A stretch of DNA of 38,910 bases from Opitutales bacterium. Lineage in GTDB: Bacteria; Verrucomicrobiota; Verrucomicrobiia; Opitutales; UBA953. The notes below the pieces were generated by a model. That model had not been told where the DNA came from and searched no databases. It saw nothing but the letters and a program-made list of their open reading frames with translations. Positions 16,260-24,226 of this stretch are shown here, piece by piece; the stretch's first letter is position 1; each line of letters opens with the position of its first letter. Made by a program: the position numbers and the translations under genes. The DNA lies in assembly GCA_017935025.1 (NCBI GenBank), contig JAGBIL010000039.1:1-38910 (forward strand). The letters run 5' to 3'.

Positions 16260-18587
16260 TTAGAACAGCGACCACGCGGCGGTAAGACCCGCAACGACGA
16301 TCGAGACCATGCTCATGAGCTTGATGAGAATGTTCAAGCTCGGGCCGGACGTGTCCTTGAACGGGTCGCCGACCGTGTCGCCGACAACCGTTGCTTTGTG
16401 GCATTCGGAGCGCTTGCCTCCGAAGTTGCCTTCTTCAATGTACTTCTTCGCGTTGTCCCAAGCACCGCCGGAATTCGCCATGAACACGGCGAGAACAAAG
16501 CCTGCGGCGAGACCGCCGACGAGCAAGCCCATTACGCCGGAAATGCCGATGACCAAGCCGGTGAGAATCGGTACGACGATTGCGATGAGCGACGGCACGA
16601 GCATTTCGCGCTGAGCACCCTTCGTGGAAATTTCAACGCAACGCGCGTAGTCCGGCGTTCCCGTGCCTTCGAGAATGCCCGGGATTTCCTTGAACTGGCG
16701 GCGGACTTCAACGACCATGCTTTGCGCGGCGCGTCCGACTGCGTTCATCGTCAGACCGCAGAAGAGGAACGCCATCATGGAACCGATGAACATACCGGCG
16801 AGCACGCGCGGATTCATCAGCGTAACGTCGTACCACGTCATGAAGTCGACGAAACTTGCCGTCTGGATTTTTTCCAAAAGATTTTGCGCGTTCACGCCGT
16901 TGTCGGCTTCAACGAGGCGTTGGAGACCGGACGGAAGACCTTCGATGCCGTCTGTTTTAACAATGCGGACGAGCGCGATACGGATTTCTTCGATGTAAGA
17001 AGCGAGGAGCGCGAGCGCGGTGAGCGCGGCGGAACCGATAGCGAAGCCTTTGCCCGTTGCCGCCGTCGTGTTGCCGAGAGCGTCGAGCGCGTCCGTGCGT
17101 TTGCGGACGGACGGATCGAGCCCGGACATTTCGGCGTTCCCGCCGGCGTTGTCGGCGATGGGACCGTAAGCGTCCGTCGCGAGCGTGATTCCGAGCGTGG
17201 AGAGCATCCCGACCGCCGCGATACCGATCCCGTAGAGACCGAGTCCGAGCGTTTTTGCCGAGAAGACATTAGCGAGCGTTACGCCTTCAACCAAGCCGAA
17301 GCCGCCTGCCGCGAAAATGAAGGAAAGAACAATCGCGATAACGATCGTAACGACCGGAATGCAAGTCGAGAGCATCCCGACTCCGATACCGGAAATGATA
17401 ACCGTCGCGGGACCGGTTTTCGCGGATTCCGCGATGCCCTGCGTCGGTTTGTATGTGTGAGACGTGTAGTATTCCGTTGCCTGACCGATGATGATCCCGG
17501 CGAGCAGACCGACGACGACGGAGAGTGAAACGCCGATCCAGTTCGGGATTTCAAGAAGCCAAAGGATGCCGAACGTTGCGACAACGATGAGCGCGGAGGA
17601 GACGTTCACGCCGCGACCGAGTGCGCTGAGGAGGTTTTTCATCGTCGCGCCTTCTTGCGTGCGCACGAGGTAAATCCCGAAAATCGAAAGGAGAATGCCG
17701 ATTGCCGCGATGAGCATCGGAGCCATAATCGCCTTGATTTGCATTGCGACGGAAAGGCTCGGGTCCGCGTTGAAGCCGACGAATGCCGCTGCGCCGAGAG
17801 CCGCCGTTGCGAGAATCGAACCGCAGTAGGATTCGTAGAGGTCCGCGCCCATACCGGCGACGTCGCCGACGTTGTCGCCGACGTTGTCCGCGATGGTTGC
17901 GGGATTGCGCGGGTCGTCTTCCGGAATTCCGGCTTCGACTTTACCGACGAGGTCGGCGCCGACGTCCGCAGCCATCGTGTAAATTCCGCCGCCGACGCGC
18001 GCGAACAGCGCCTGCGTCGAAGCACCCCTGCCGAAGGTCAGCATCGTGGTTGTGATAAAGATCATCTTGTGCGTTCCCGTCGCCGTTTCGTCAATCCAAT
18101 GCGTGCAGCAGTCGAGAATAATCGCCCAGAGGGAAATATCGAGGAGGCCGAGGCCGACAACGACCAAACCCATGACCGCACCCGAGCGGAACGCGACGCG
18201 GAGACCGGCGTTGAGCGATTCCTGCGCGGCGTTTGCCGTGCGCGCGCTTGCGTAGGTCGCCGTCTTCATGCCGAAGAATCCGGCGAGACCCGAGAAGAAG
18301 CCGCCCGTCAAAAACGCCACGGGAACGACCGGGTTTTGCAATCCTTTCATTGCGAGAACGGCGAACAGGACTGCCAGAATCACGAAAACAATTCCGACAA
18401 TTTTGTACTGCTGTTTGAGATACGCCATCGCGCCCGAACGGACGTGCTGGGCGATCTGTTTCATGGTCGGGGTTCCTTCGTCGCATTTCATCATTTGGCG
18501 ATAGAAATGCGCCGCGAAGGCGAGAGCCACGGCCGAGGCTGCGGGAATTGCCCAGAAGATGGGCTGGTTGATAATATCTGTTTGCAT
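16260..18587 (-). CDS. hppA: Membrane-bound ion-translocating pyrophosphatase, K+-dependent type
   Basis: This enzyme couples PPi hydrolysis to H+ or Na+ pumping. The 775-aa product has about 16 helices and the family signatures: [20 protein letters not shown], the PPi/Mg site [20 protein letters not shown], and the C-terminal [14 protein letters not shown] with [20 protein letters not shown]. At the K+-dependence position the protein has [16 protein letters not shown]. Ala and Gly there mark the K+-dependent subfamily; K+-independent enzymes have Lys and Thr. Whether it pumps H+ or Na+ cannot be told. I start at ATG 18587 (MQTDIINQP), because an upstream start would add a poorly conserved leader. 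It is monocistronic, with its own terminator. Confidence 0.95.
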   Translation of the reverse strand: MQTDIINQPIFWAIPAASAVALAFAAHFYRQMMKCDEGTPTMKQIAQHVRSGAMAYLKQQYKIVGIVFVILAVLFAVLAMKGLQNPVVPVAFLTGGFFSGLAGFFGMKTATYASARTANAAQESLNAGLRVAFRSGAVMGLVVVGLGLLDISLWAIILDCCTHWIDETATGTHKMIFITTTMLTFGRGASTQALFARVGGGIYTMAADVGADLVGKVEAGIPEDDPRNPATIADNVGDNVGDVAGMGADLYESYCGSILATAALGAAAFVGFNADPSLSVAMQIKAIMAPMLIAAIGILLSIFGIYLVRTQEGATMKNLLSALGRGVNVSSALIVVATFGILWLLEIPNWIGVSLSVVVGLLAGIIIGQATEYYTSHTYKPTQGIAESAKTGPATVIISGIGVGMLSTCIPVVTIVIAIVLSFIFAAGGFGLVEGVTLANVFSAKTLGLGLYGIGIAAVGMLSTLGITLATDAYGPIADNAGGNAEMSGLDPSVRKRTDALDALGNTTAATGKGFAIGSAALTALALLASYIEEIRIALVRIVKTDGIEGLPSGLQRLVEADNGVNAQNLLEKIQTASFVDFMTWYDVTLMNPRVLAGMFIGSMMAFLFCGLTMNAVGRAAQSMVVEVRRQFKEIPGILEGTGTPDYARCVEISTKGAQREMLVPSLIAIVVPILTGLVIGISGVMGLLVGGLAAGFVLAVFMANSGGAWDNAKKYIEEGNFGGKRSECHKATVVGDTVGDPFKDTSGPSLNILIKLMSMVSIVVAGLTAAWSLF

Positions 18588-18740
18588 AAAAGGGAAGCAG
18601 AAAAATGAAGTCGTTCTGACGAGAATAAAAACCGCCACCAAGCGAGTCAAGTTTCCAAAAAAACAAAATTTGAGCCTGCGGAAAAACCGAAGGTTTGTGT
18701 TCGTCGAAACCCTTTTTTTAATTGAGCGGGAAGCAGTTTT

Positions 18741-19487
18741 TTACCGGCGTATCTGCTCCCCGGTTTTTCCGAAACGGCGTTCCCGCGAGGCGTAATTCGC
18801 GAGCGCTTTTTTCAAATCTTCCTTGGAAAAATCCGGCCAAAGCGTGTCGCAAAAGTAAAATTCGGAATACGCCGCCTGCAAAAGCAGAAAGTTGCTCAAG
18901 CGCAGTTCCCCCGAAGTGCGGATAATCAGGTCCGGGTCCGAAATGCCCGCCGTATCCAGGTAATTTGCAAACGTTTCCCAGTTTGGTGTTCCCGCGGGTT
19001 GCCTACCTGCCGCGACATCTTTTGAGTAGGCGTAAACAGCGCGCAAGATTTCGTCGCGGGAAGAGTAATTGAGCGCGACGACGAGCGTGCGCCCGGAAAA
19101 TTTTTCCGTTCGGGCAATCGCGTCTTTTACCGCCGCGCCCACATCTGCCGGAAGCCAGGAAATATCGCCGATGACGCGCAGGCGCACCTCGTTTTTCAGC
19201 AAATCGGGCAAATACTCTCCGATAAATGTTTTCAGAAGATTCATCAGCGCGGAAACTTCTTCGACGGGACGCGTTTTGTTTTCCGTGGAAAACGCGTAAA
19301 GCGTTACGGTTTTGATGCCGAAACGGAAAGAATTTTCCACGACATCCATTACGGTTTTTACGCCGCGAAGATGCCCCTCGATACGGTTCAGCCCGCGAGC
19401 TTTTGCCCAACGCCCGTTCCCGTCCATGATGAACGCGACGTGAGCGGGCAGTCGGTCGGCGGGAACGCCGGGAGAAAAATCAGGCAT
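18741..19487 (-). CDS. uppS: Isoprenyl transferase (undecaprenyl diphosphate synthase)
   Basis: UppS makes the C55 lipid carrier of cell-wall synthesis by cis-condensation of IPP. The 248-aa product keeps HVAFIMDGNGRWAKARG with the catalytic Asp, GHLRGVKTV, LYAFSTEN, NYSSRDEI, the IPP-site Arg motif PDLIIRTSGELRLSNFLLLQ, and EFYFCDTLWPDF. NYSSRDEI replaces the commoner NYGGRxEI. I choose ATG 19487, which overlaps the end of hemB by 8 nt; ATGs at 19505 and 19517 are also possible. The overlap indicates co-transcription with hemB, and hemB is translated first. Confidence 0.95.
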   Translation of the reverse strand: MPDFSPGVPADRLPAHVAFIMDGNGRWAKARGLNRIEGHLRGVKTVMDVVENSFRFGIKTVTLYAFSTENKTRPVEEVSALMNLLKTFIGEYLPDLLKNEVRLRVIGDISWLPADVGAAVKDAIARTEKFSGRTLVVALNYSSRDEILRAVYAYSKDVAAGRQPAGTPNWETFANYLDTAGISDPDLIIRTSGELRLSNFLLLQAAYSEFYFCDTLWPDFSKEDLKKALANYASRERRFGKTGEQIRR

Positions 19488-20496
19488 TGCGGAAATCTCG
19501 GGCATATTCTTCGGCAAAGTAAGTCAGAATAATATCCGCGCCTGCTCGGCGAATGGCAAGCAACGATTCGTCGCGCACGGCTTTGTAGTCGAGAAAACCG
19601 AGCTGCGCGGCGGCTTTGATTTGCGAGTATTCGCCGGAAACCTGATACGCGGCGAGCGGCAAAAGCGAGCGTTCCCGCACATCGCGCAGAATATCGAGAT
19701 ACGGCAGGGCGGGCTTGACCATGAGCATATCGGCACATTCGGCTTCGTCGAGCAAGGCTTCGCGCACGGCTTCGCGGCGGTTCGCGGGCGAGAGCTGGTA
19801 CGTTTTTTTCGTTAGTCCGGTAACGTTGCCCGAGTCTTTTTTACGGCTTCCGACCGCTTCGCGAAACGGTCCGTAAAACGCCGACGCGTACTTGGCGGAG
19901 TAGGCGAGGATGCCGACGCGGGAAAATCCGTTTGCGTCCAATGCTTTGCGGATGCGCGCGATGCGACCGTCCATCATGTCGGACGGCGCGACAAAATCCG
20001 CGCCGGCACGTGCGTTGTTGAGCGCCATTTGCGCGAGCGCATCGAGCGTGGTGTCGTTGTCCACATCCGTTCCCGCCGCATTTAAAATGCCGTCGTGTCC
20101 GTGCGTGGTGTACGGGTCGAGTGCGATGTCGGCGAAAATGAGCATTTCGGGGACGGCGGCTTTTACGGCGCGAATGGCGCGGCAAACGAGGCAATCCGGA
20201 TTCGCGGATTCCTCTCCGGCGGGAGATTTTTTGTCGTCGGGCGTTTTCGGGAACGGGGCGATTCCGCACACGCCGAGAGCGAGGAGTTTGCGGCACTTTT
20301 CGACGAGCGCGGGAACGCTCAGGCGCGTAACGCCGGGCATGGAGGCGACGGGTTCGCTGTCGTTCCCGTCCATCAAAAACACGGGCAAAATCAGGTGTTC
20401 CGGTCGCACTTCGTTTTCGCGAACCATGCGGCGGATACTTTCGCTTGCGCGGAGTCTGCGCATCCGCAACCCGCCTTCAAAACTTTGGAAACTCAT
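19480..20496 (-). CDS. hemB: Delta-aminolevulinic acid dehydratase (porphobilinogen synthase), zinc-independent type
   Basis: HemB condenses two aminolevulinates to porphobilinogen in haem synthesis. The 338-aa product has the N-terminal RMRRLRASESIRRMVRE, the active-site Lys motifs AYSAKYASAFYGPF and MLMVKPALPYLD, and ALDPYTTHGHDG. In the last motif Asp replaces the Cys ligands of zinc enzymes (CLCEYTSHGHCG), so it belongs to the zinc-independent, Mg2+-type branch. It is the first gene of a two-gene unit with uppS. An AAATTGAAATTT element lies 34 bp upstream of the ATG. Confidence 0.96.
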   Translation of the reverse strand: MSFQSFEGGLRMRRLRASESIRRMVRENEVRPEHLILPVFLMDGNDSEPVASMPGVTRLSVPALVEKCRKLLALGVCGIAPFPKTPDDKKSPAGEESANPDCLVCRAIRAVKAAVPEMLIFADIALDPYTTHGHDGILNAAGTDVDNDTTLDALAQMALNNARAGADFVAPSDMMDGRIARIRKALDANGFSRVGILAYSAKYASAFYGPFREAVGSRKKDSGNVTGLTKKTYQLSPANRREAVREALLDEAECADMLMVKPALPYLDILRDVRERSLLPLAAYQVSGEYSQIKAAAQLGFLDYKAVRDESLLAIRRAGADIILTYFAEEYARDFRNA

Positions 20497-20529
20497 GCGT
20501 TCATGCTAAAACTGCGTTTGCGAGGCGGC

Positions 20530-20654
20530 AAATTGAAATTTAGCGAAGCATAATGAGAGGAATGGGAAGAAAGAGAAGAATGAGTATTTTCCCGTTTCTC
20601 TCATTCATCCCATTCTTCTCATTAATCACCTGGCGCTTCGCTAAATTTCAATTT
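20530..20654. repeat. Long inverted repeat with AAATTGAAATTTAGCGAAGC arms
   Basis: A 20-bp exact inverted repeat (20530-20549 and 20635-20654) encloses a second imperfect one: AATGAGAGGAATGGGAAGAA on the left and, complemented, AATGAGAAGAATGGGATGAA on the right. The whole 125 bp can fold into one long hairpin. It lies in the divergent spacer between hemB and the amidase gene. The arm sequence recurs at 9337-9353 and 27341-27372. It resembles a small non-coding repeat element. Confidence 0.75.
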
Positions 20655-20750
20655 AGCGCGCGGGAACGCGGCGTAGATTTGTTCTTTCCGCCTGATTTTA
20701 TTTTTCTTTCGCGGGAACGTAAAAACGGGCATACTGACCGAAAATTTTCT

Positions 20751-21710
20751 ATGCGTTTTTTCTCGGCAGTGCTTGTGCTCCTTTGCGGGATCGTTTTCGG
20801 CGTTCCCGCAGCGATGGCGCAGGTGGTGAATTTTGATACGGAAATTCGTGAAAAAGGCTTCGGGAAAAACGAATCGCGGGAACGCGGAGTCGGCTCGTGG
20901 AAAAAAGGCTCGACGCGCGTGGAAATTCAGGATCGCAAGCGCTATGTCTTGGTGAACGGCTCCCGGCTTTATCTCGGGCACTCGCCGAGCTACGAACACG
21001 GAAAATTTTTCCTCAAAAAACGCGATTGGGAAAAGCGCATTGAGCCGATTGTGGCTCCGCCGAAAACGAAATCCCCGCGCTGTATCGTGATTGATCCCGG
21101 ACACGGCGGGCGCGATCCGGGCAAAGTGAACAAGCGCGGTATGTTTGAAAAAAACTACGTGCTCGACATTTCCAAGCGCGTCGCCCGCATTTTGAAAGCG
21201 CGCGGCTACACGGTTTTGCTCACGCGCGAGGGCGATTCCACGCTCGAACTTCAGGAGCGTCCGGCGCGTGCGAATCGCTGGAAGGCGGATCTGTTTGTCA
21301 GTATTCATCTCAATTCGGCTTCGTCATCTTCGGCACGCGGGATCGAAACTTTCGCTCTGACACCCGTGGGCGAGGCTTCGACGGGAGATCCGGGCGGCTC
21401 GGCGAAAAGTGCGGCTGACGACGGGAACGCGCGCGATCCGCTCAACACATTGCTCGCGTTCAAAGTCCACTCTGCGCTCATTGCGAAAACCGATGCCGAA
21501 GATCGCGGTGTGAAGTATGCGAATTTTGCCGTTTTGCGTACCCTGAAATGCCCGGGCGTTTTGGTGGAATGCGGATTTTTGACCAACGCGTCGGACACGG
21601 CATTGGTTTCGACGAAAAACGGACGAGAACGCATCGCCGCAGGCATTGCCGCGGGCATTGAGGCGTATGTGCGCTCCGTAGGCACAGCGCCTTCTCCGCG
21701 CCGGAAGTAA
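20751..21710 (+). CDS. N-acetylmuramoyl-L-alanine amidase (Amidase_3, AmiC-like)
   Basis: This family removes stem peptides from peptidoglycan, typically at division. The 319-aa product starts at ATG 20751, giving a signal peptide (MRFFSAVLVLLCGIVFGVPA, cut near AMAQ). Residues about 105-310 form the Zn amidase domain: IVIDPGHGGRDPGKVN with the first His, MFEKNYVLDIS with the Glu, VSIHLNSASSSSARGIETF with the second His, and the catalytic Glu in GVLVECGFLTNASD. The N-terminal 100 residues are not recognised. The stop codon overlaps the murJ start (TAATG), so the two are translationally coupled, and both act on the cell wall. Confidence 0.92.
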   Translation: MRFFSAVLVLLCGIVFGVPAAMAQVVNFDTEIREKGFGKNESRERGVGSWKKGSTRVEIQDRKRYVLVNGSRLYLGHSPSYEHGKFFLKKRDWEKRIEPIVAPPKTKSPRCIVIDPGHGGRDPGKVNKRGMFEKNYVLDISKRVARILKARGYTVLLTREGDSTLELQERPARANRWKADLFVSIHLNSASSSSARGIETFALTPVGEASTGDPGGSAKSAADDGNARDPLNTLLAFKVHSALIAKTDAEDRGVKYANFAVLRTLKCPGVLVECGFLTNASDTALVSTKNGRERIAAGIAAGIEAYVRSVGTAPSPRRK

Positions 21711-23335
21711 TGATGAAAAACGGCGCTTCGTCTTACCTTTCGATGTTGGTGACGGCGGCGGGAACGTCGGGCTCGCGCCTGCTCGGGCTTGTGCGCGACC
21801 AGTTGATTGCCGGATTTTTCGGAACGGGAAGTTTCGCGGCGGCGTTTATTATTGCGTTTCAAATACCGAATCTTTTCCGCCGGTTGCTGGGCGAAGGCGC
21901 GCTGACTTCCGCACTTATGCCCGTGATGACGCAGGAGCGGAAAAACGGCGGGAACGCGCGCGCGTTTTCTTTTTTCAATCTCGTCGTTTGCCGCGTTGCA
22001 CCGTGGATGTTGCTCATAACGGTGAGTTTTTGCATCGTTGCCGTGGCGATTGCGCTTGCGCCGGAGGCGTGGTTGAGCGCGGGAGCGGAATTTGTCGGCG
22101 CGGACGGAGACATTACTCGCCATCGGCTTGCCGCTTGGCTGACGGCACTTTGTATGCCGTATATGCCGATGATTTGTATCGCCGCCGTTTTTACCGCCGG
22201 GCTGAATATGCTCGGAAAATTTACCGTGACGGCGCTGAGCGCGATTTGGCTGAATCTGGCGATGATTTTTTCGCTCGGCGTGCTGGGTTATTGGTTCGGA
22301 GAAACACCGACGGAGCGCGTAGTTTGGCTTTGCTCCGGAGCTTTGCTCGGAGGAGCATTGCAACTCGGCGTTCCCGCGTGCGCCTTGTGGCGGGAAGGTT
22401 GGCGTTTCCGCCCGAATCGCGAGCGCACGGACGCATGGGCGGATTTGAAGGCGATGTTTCTACCTGCCGTCGTCGGCGCGGGAATCAATCAGATCAACAT
22501 TTTTTTCACGCGTTTCCTTGCGTTCGCCCTCGAAGAACAGGCGCTTTCGGTTTACTACTACGCAAACCGCATCGTGGAAATTCCGGTCGGGATTTTTACC
22601 GTGACGGTAACAACGGTCGTGTTTCCGCTACTTGCGAAACACGCGGCGGACGGGAACGCGCGGAAACTCGGCGGCACATTCGCACACGGAATGCGGCTGA
22701 TTTACGCGATCAACGTTCCCGCGACCGTCGGGATTATCGCGCTTGCGTTCCCGTTGGTTACTCTGTTTTTCGAGCACGGGAACTTTACGTCGGCGGATAC
22801 GGCGGCGACGGTGCCCGTGCTTTGCGTGTTCGCGCTTGCGGTACCGTTTTACGCGGTGAGCGGCTTGGTCGGGCGCGCTCTCAACTCGCTTAAGGACACG
22901 AAAACGCAGACGAAAATGGCGGGTGTCGCCTTCGGACTGAACTGCGTGCTTGCGCCGTCGCTGGGGTGGTTTTTCGGTGCGGTCGGACTCGCGGCGGCGA
23001 ATCTGGTTTCGGCGGCGGTGCAGTGCGTGGCGCTCTACGTGATTTTGCGGCGGCGGGAACGCGCTTTTTGCGTCGAGCCCGTTTGCGGGGCTTTTTTCAA
23101 GACGCTGGCTGCGTCAGCGCTGATGGGTGCGTTTACGCTGGGGTCGTGGTGGTGCGTTTTTGACAAACTTTTTGAGAGCGGAAATCTTTTCGGGACGAAT
23201 GCGGGAATTTTTGCGGCGCTGGTCATCGTCGTTCCCGCGGCGGTCGGCGTTTATTTCGCGGTTCTGAAACTTTTCCGCTACCCGGAATGCGACGAAATCC
23301 TCGGGCTGGTGCTGAAAAAGTTCCGGAGACGCTGA
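21710..23335 (+). CDS. murJ: Lipid II flippase MurJ (MviN)
   Basis: MurJ moves lipid II across the inner membrane. The 541-aa product has about 14 helices and family motifs: SRLLGLVRDQLIAGFFGTG with the essential Arg residues, FQIPNLFRRLLGEGALTSALMPVM, GAGINQINIFFTRFLAF, YYYANRIVEIPVGIFTVTVTTVVFP, and FALAVPFYAVSGLVGRALNSLKDTKTQTK. It begins at the TAATG overlap with the amidase; an ATG three bases later is equivalent. The last 100 residues form an extra C-terminal helix pair with less conservation. Convergent with the HAD gene, with 38 bp between them and no clear hairpin. Confidence 0.96.
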   Translation: MMKNGASSYLSMLVTAAGTSGSRLLGLVRDQLIAGFFGTGSFAAAFIIAFQIPNLFRRLLGEGALTSALMPVMTQERKNGGNARAFSFFNLVVCRVAPWMLLITVSFCIVAVAIALAPEAWLSAGAEFVGADGDITRHRLAAWLTALCMPYMPMICIAAVFTAGLNMLGKFTVTALSAIWLNLAMIFSLGVLGYWFGETPTERVVWLCSGALLGGALQLGVPACALWREGWRFRPNRERTDAWADLKAMFLPAVVGAGINQINIFFTRFLAFALEEQALSVYYYANRIVEIPVGIFTVTVTTVVFPLLAKHAADGNARKLGGTFAHGMRLIYAINVPATVGIIALAFPLVTLFFEHGNFTSADTAATVPVLCVFALAVPFYAVSGLVGRALNSLKDTKTQTKMAGVAFGLNCVLAPSLGWFFGAVGLAAANLVSAAVQCVALYVILRRRERAFCVEPVCGAFFKTLAASALMGAFTLGSWWCVFDKLFESGNLFGTNAGIFAALVIVVPAAVGVYFAVLKLFRYPECDEILGLVLKKFRRR

Positions 23336-23373
23336 GCTTTCTTTTGAAAAAAAACGGGCGAGGGCGCGGCGGC

Positions 23374-24024
23374 TTAGAGCAGTTCCGCATAATCGCGAAT
23401 GACGGGAACGCCGGACGCAAGAAGCCGTTCCCGCGATTGATGGGCGCGCTCGCCCTGGTCGATTAAGACACACTGAACCCCCATCGCCTGTGCGGTTTCA
23501 ACATCGTGCAATGTGTCGCCGATGTAGAGCACGAATTCGGCGGGAATGCCGAGTTTTTTCAAGTGCCCGGGCGCGCGGTAGGATTTGTCGATGGCGTAGA
23601 TATCGTCGCTTCCGCTGAGATGGACAAAATATTTTTCCAAATCGTGATCAGCGATAATCGAAGTCAGATAATCGTGGCGGTAGGCGGAGAGGACGGATTG
23701 CGTGATACCCTGGGCGTGAACGGTGTGGATGAAACGGCGTGCGCCTTTTTGCAGGGTGCATTCGAGGCGGCGGGCTTCGTAGTAATCCATGTACTCGCGG
23801 CTCATAGCTTCAAAAGCGGTTTGTGAAGTGTCGAACCCGAGGTCGCGATAAACGCCGATGACGGGGAAATTGAATATGCGCTGATAGGTGGCGGCATCAA
23901 TTTTCGGTTTCCCGGCGCGTTCTAACAGACGGTCGAGCGATTCCATGCACAGCCACAGGTCGTCGAGCAGGGTTCCGTTCCAATCCCACACGATATGGCG
24001 GAAATCTTTTAGAGAAACTTTCAT
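23374..24024 (-). CDS. HAD-superfamily phosphatase, phosphoglycolate phosphatase-like
   Basis: The 216-aa product is a HAD hydrolase with an alpha-helical cap (subfamily I, Gph/PGMB-like). Motif I is VWDWNGTLLDD: the nucleophile Asp is present, but the usual second Asp of DxD is Asn. Motif II is SVLSAYRHD (the Ser), motif III a Lys in GHLKKLGIP, and motif IV LYIGDTLHDVETAQAMG with the acidic pair. The DWNGT version occurs in many homologues annotated as phosphoglycolate phosphatases, from memory; it could lower activity or shift substrate. Substrate not determinable. It is monocistronic, followed by the convergent murJ. Confidence 0.85.
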   Translation of the reverse strand: MKVSLKDFRHIVWDWNGTLLDDLWLCMESLDRLLERAGKPKIDAATYQRIFNFPVIGVYRDLGFDTSQTAFEAMSREYMDYYEARRLECTLQKGARRFIHTVHAQGITQSVLSAYRHDYLTSIIADHDLEKYFVHLSGSDDIYAIDKSYRAPGHLKKLGIPAEFVLYIGDTLHDVETAQAMGVQCVLIDQGERAHQSRERLLASGVPVIRDYAELL

Positions 24025-24090
24025 TGTTCCCGAAAAATATTTCCCGCTCTGCGCGAACGCGAATTAAAAAAAAGGCGGTGCGGCTTCTCT

Positions 24091-24096
24091 TATAAT
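24091..24096 (+). promoter_or_regulatory. Perfect -10 box TATAAT upstream of glgB
   Basis: TATAAT lies 131 bp before the glgB start in the divergent spacer with the HAD gene. No good -35 box is found at 16-18 bp, so the assignment is weak. The rest of the 200-bp spacer shows no gene. Confidence 0.3.
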
Positions 24097-24226
24097 GCGT
24101 TTTCGGACGTCTTATTTTCTTGCGCAGGAGAGGCGGGAACGCCAAACTTTTCAGCGTTGTCGCGCCCTTTGCGGCGGACGTTCAACATAACAAAATCACC
24201 CAAAACTTACAGATTTCATACCCTAT

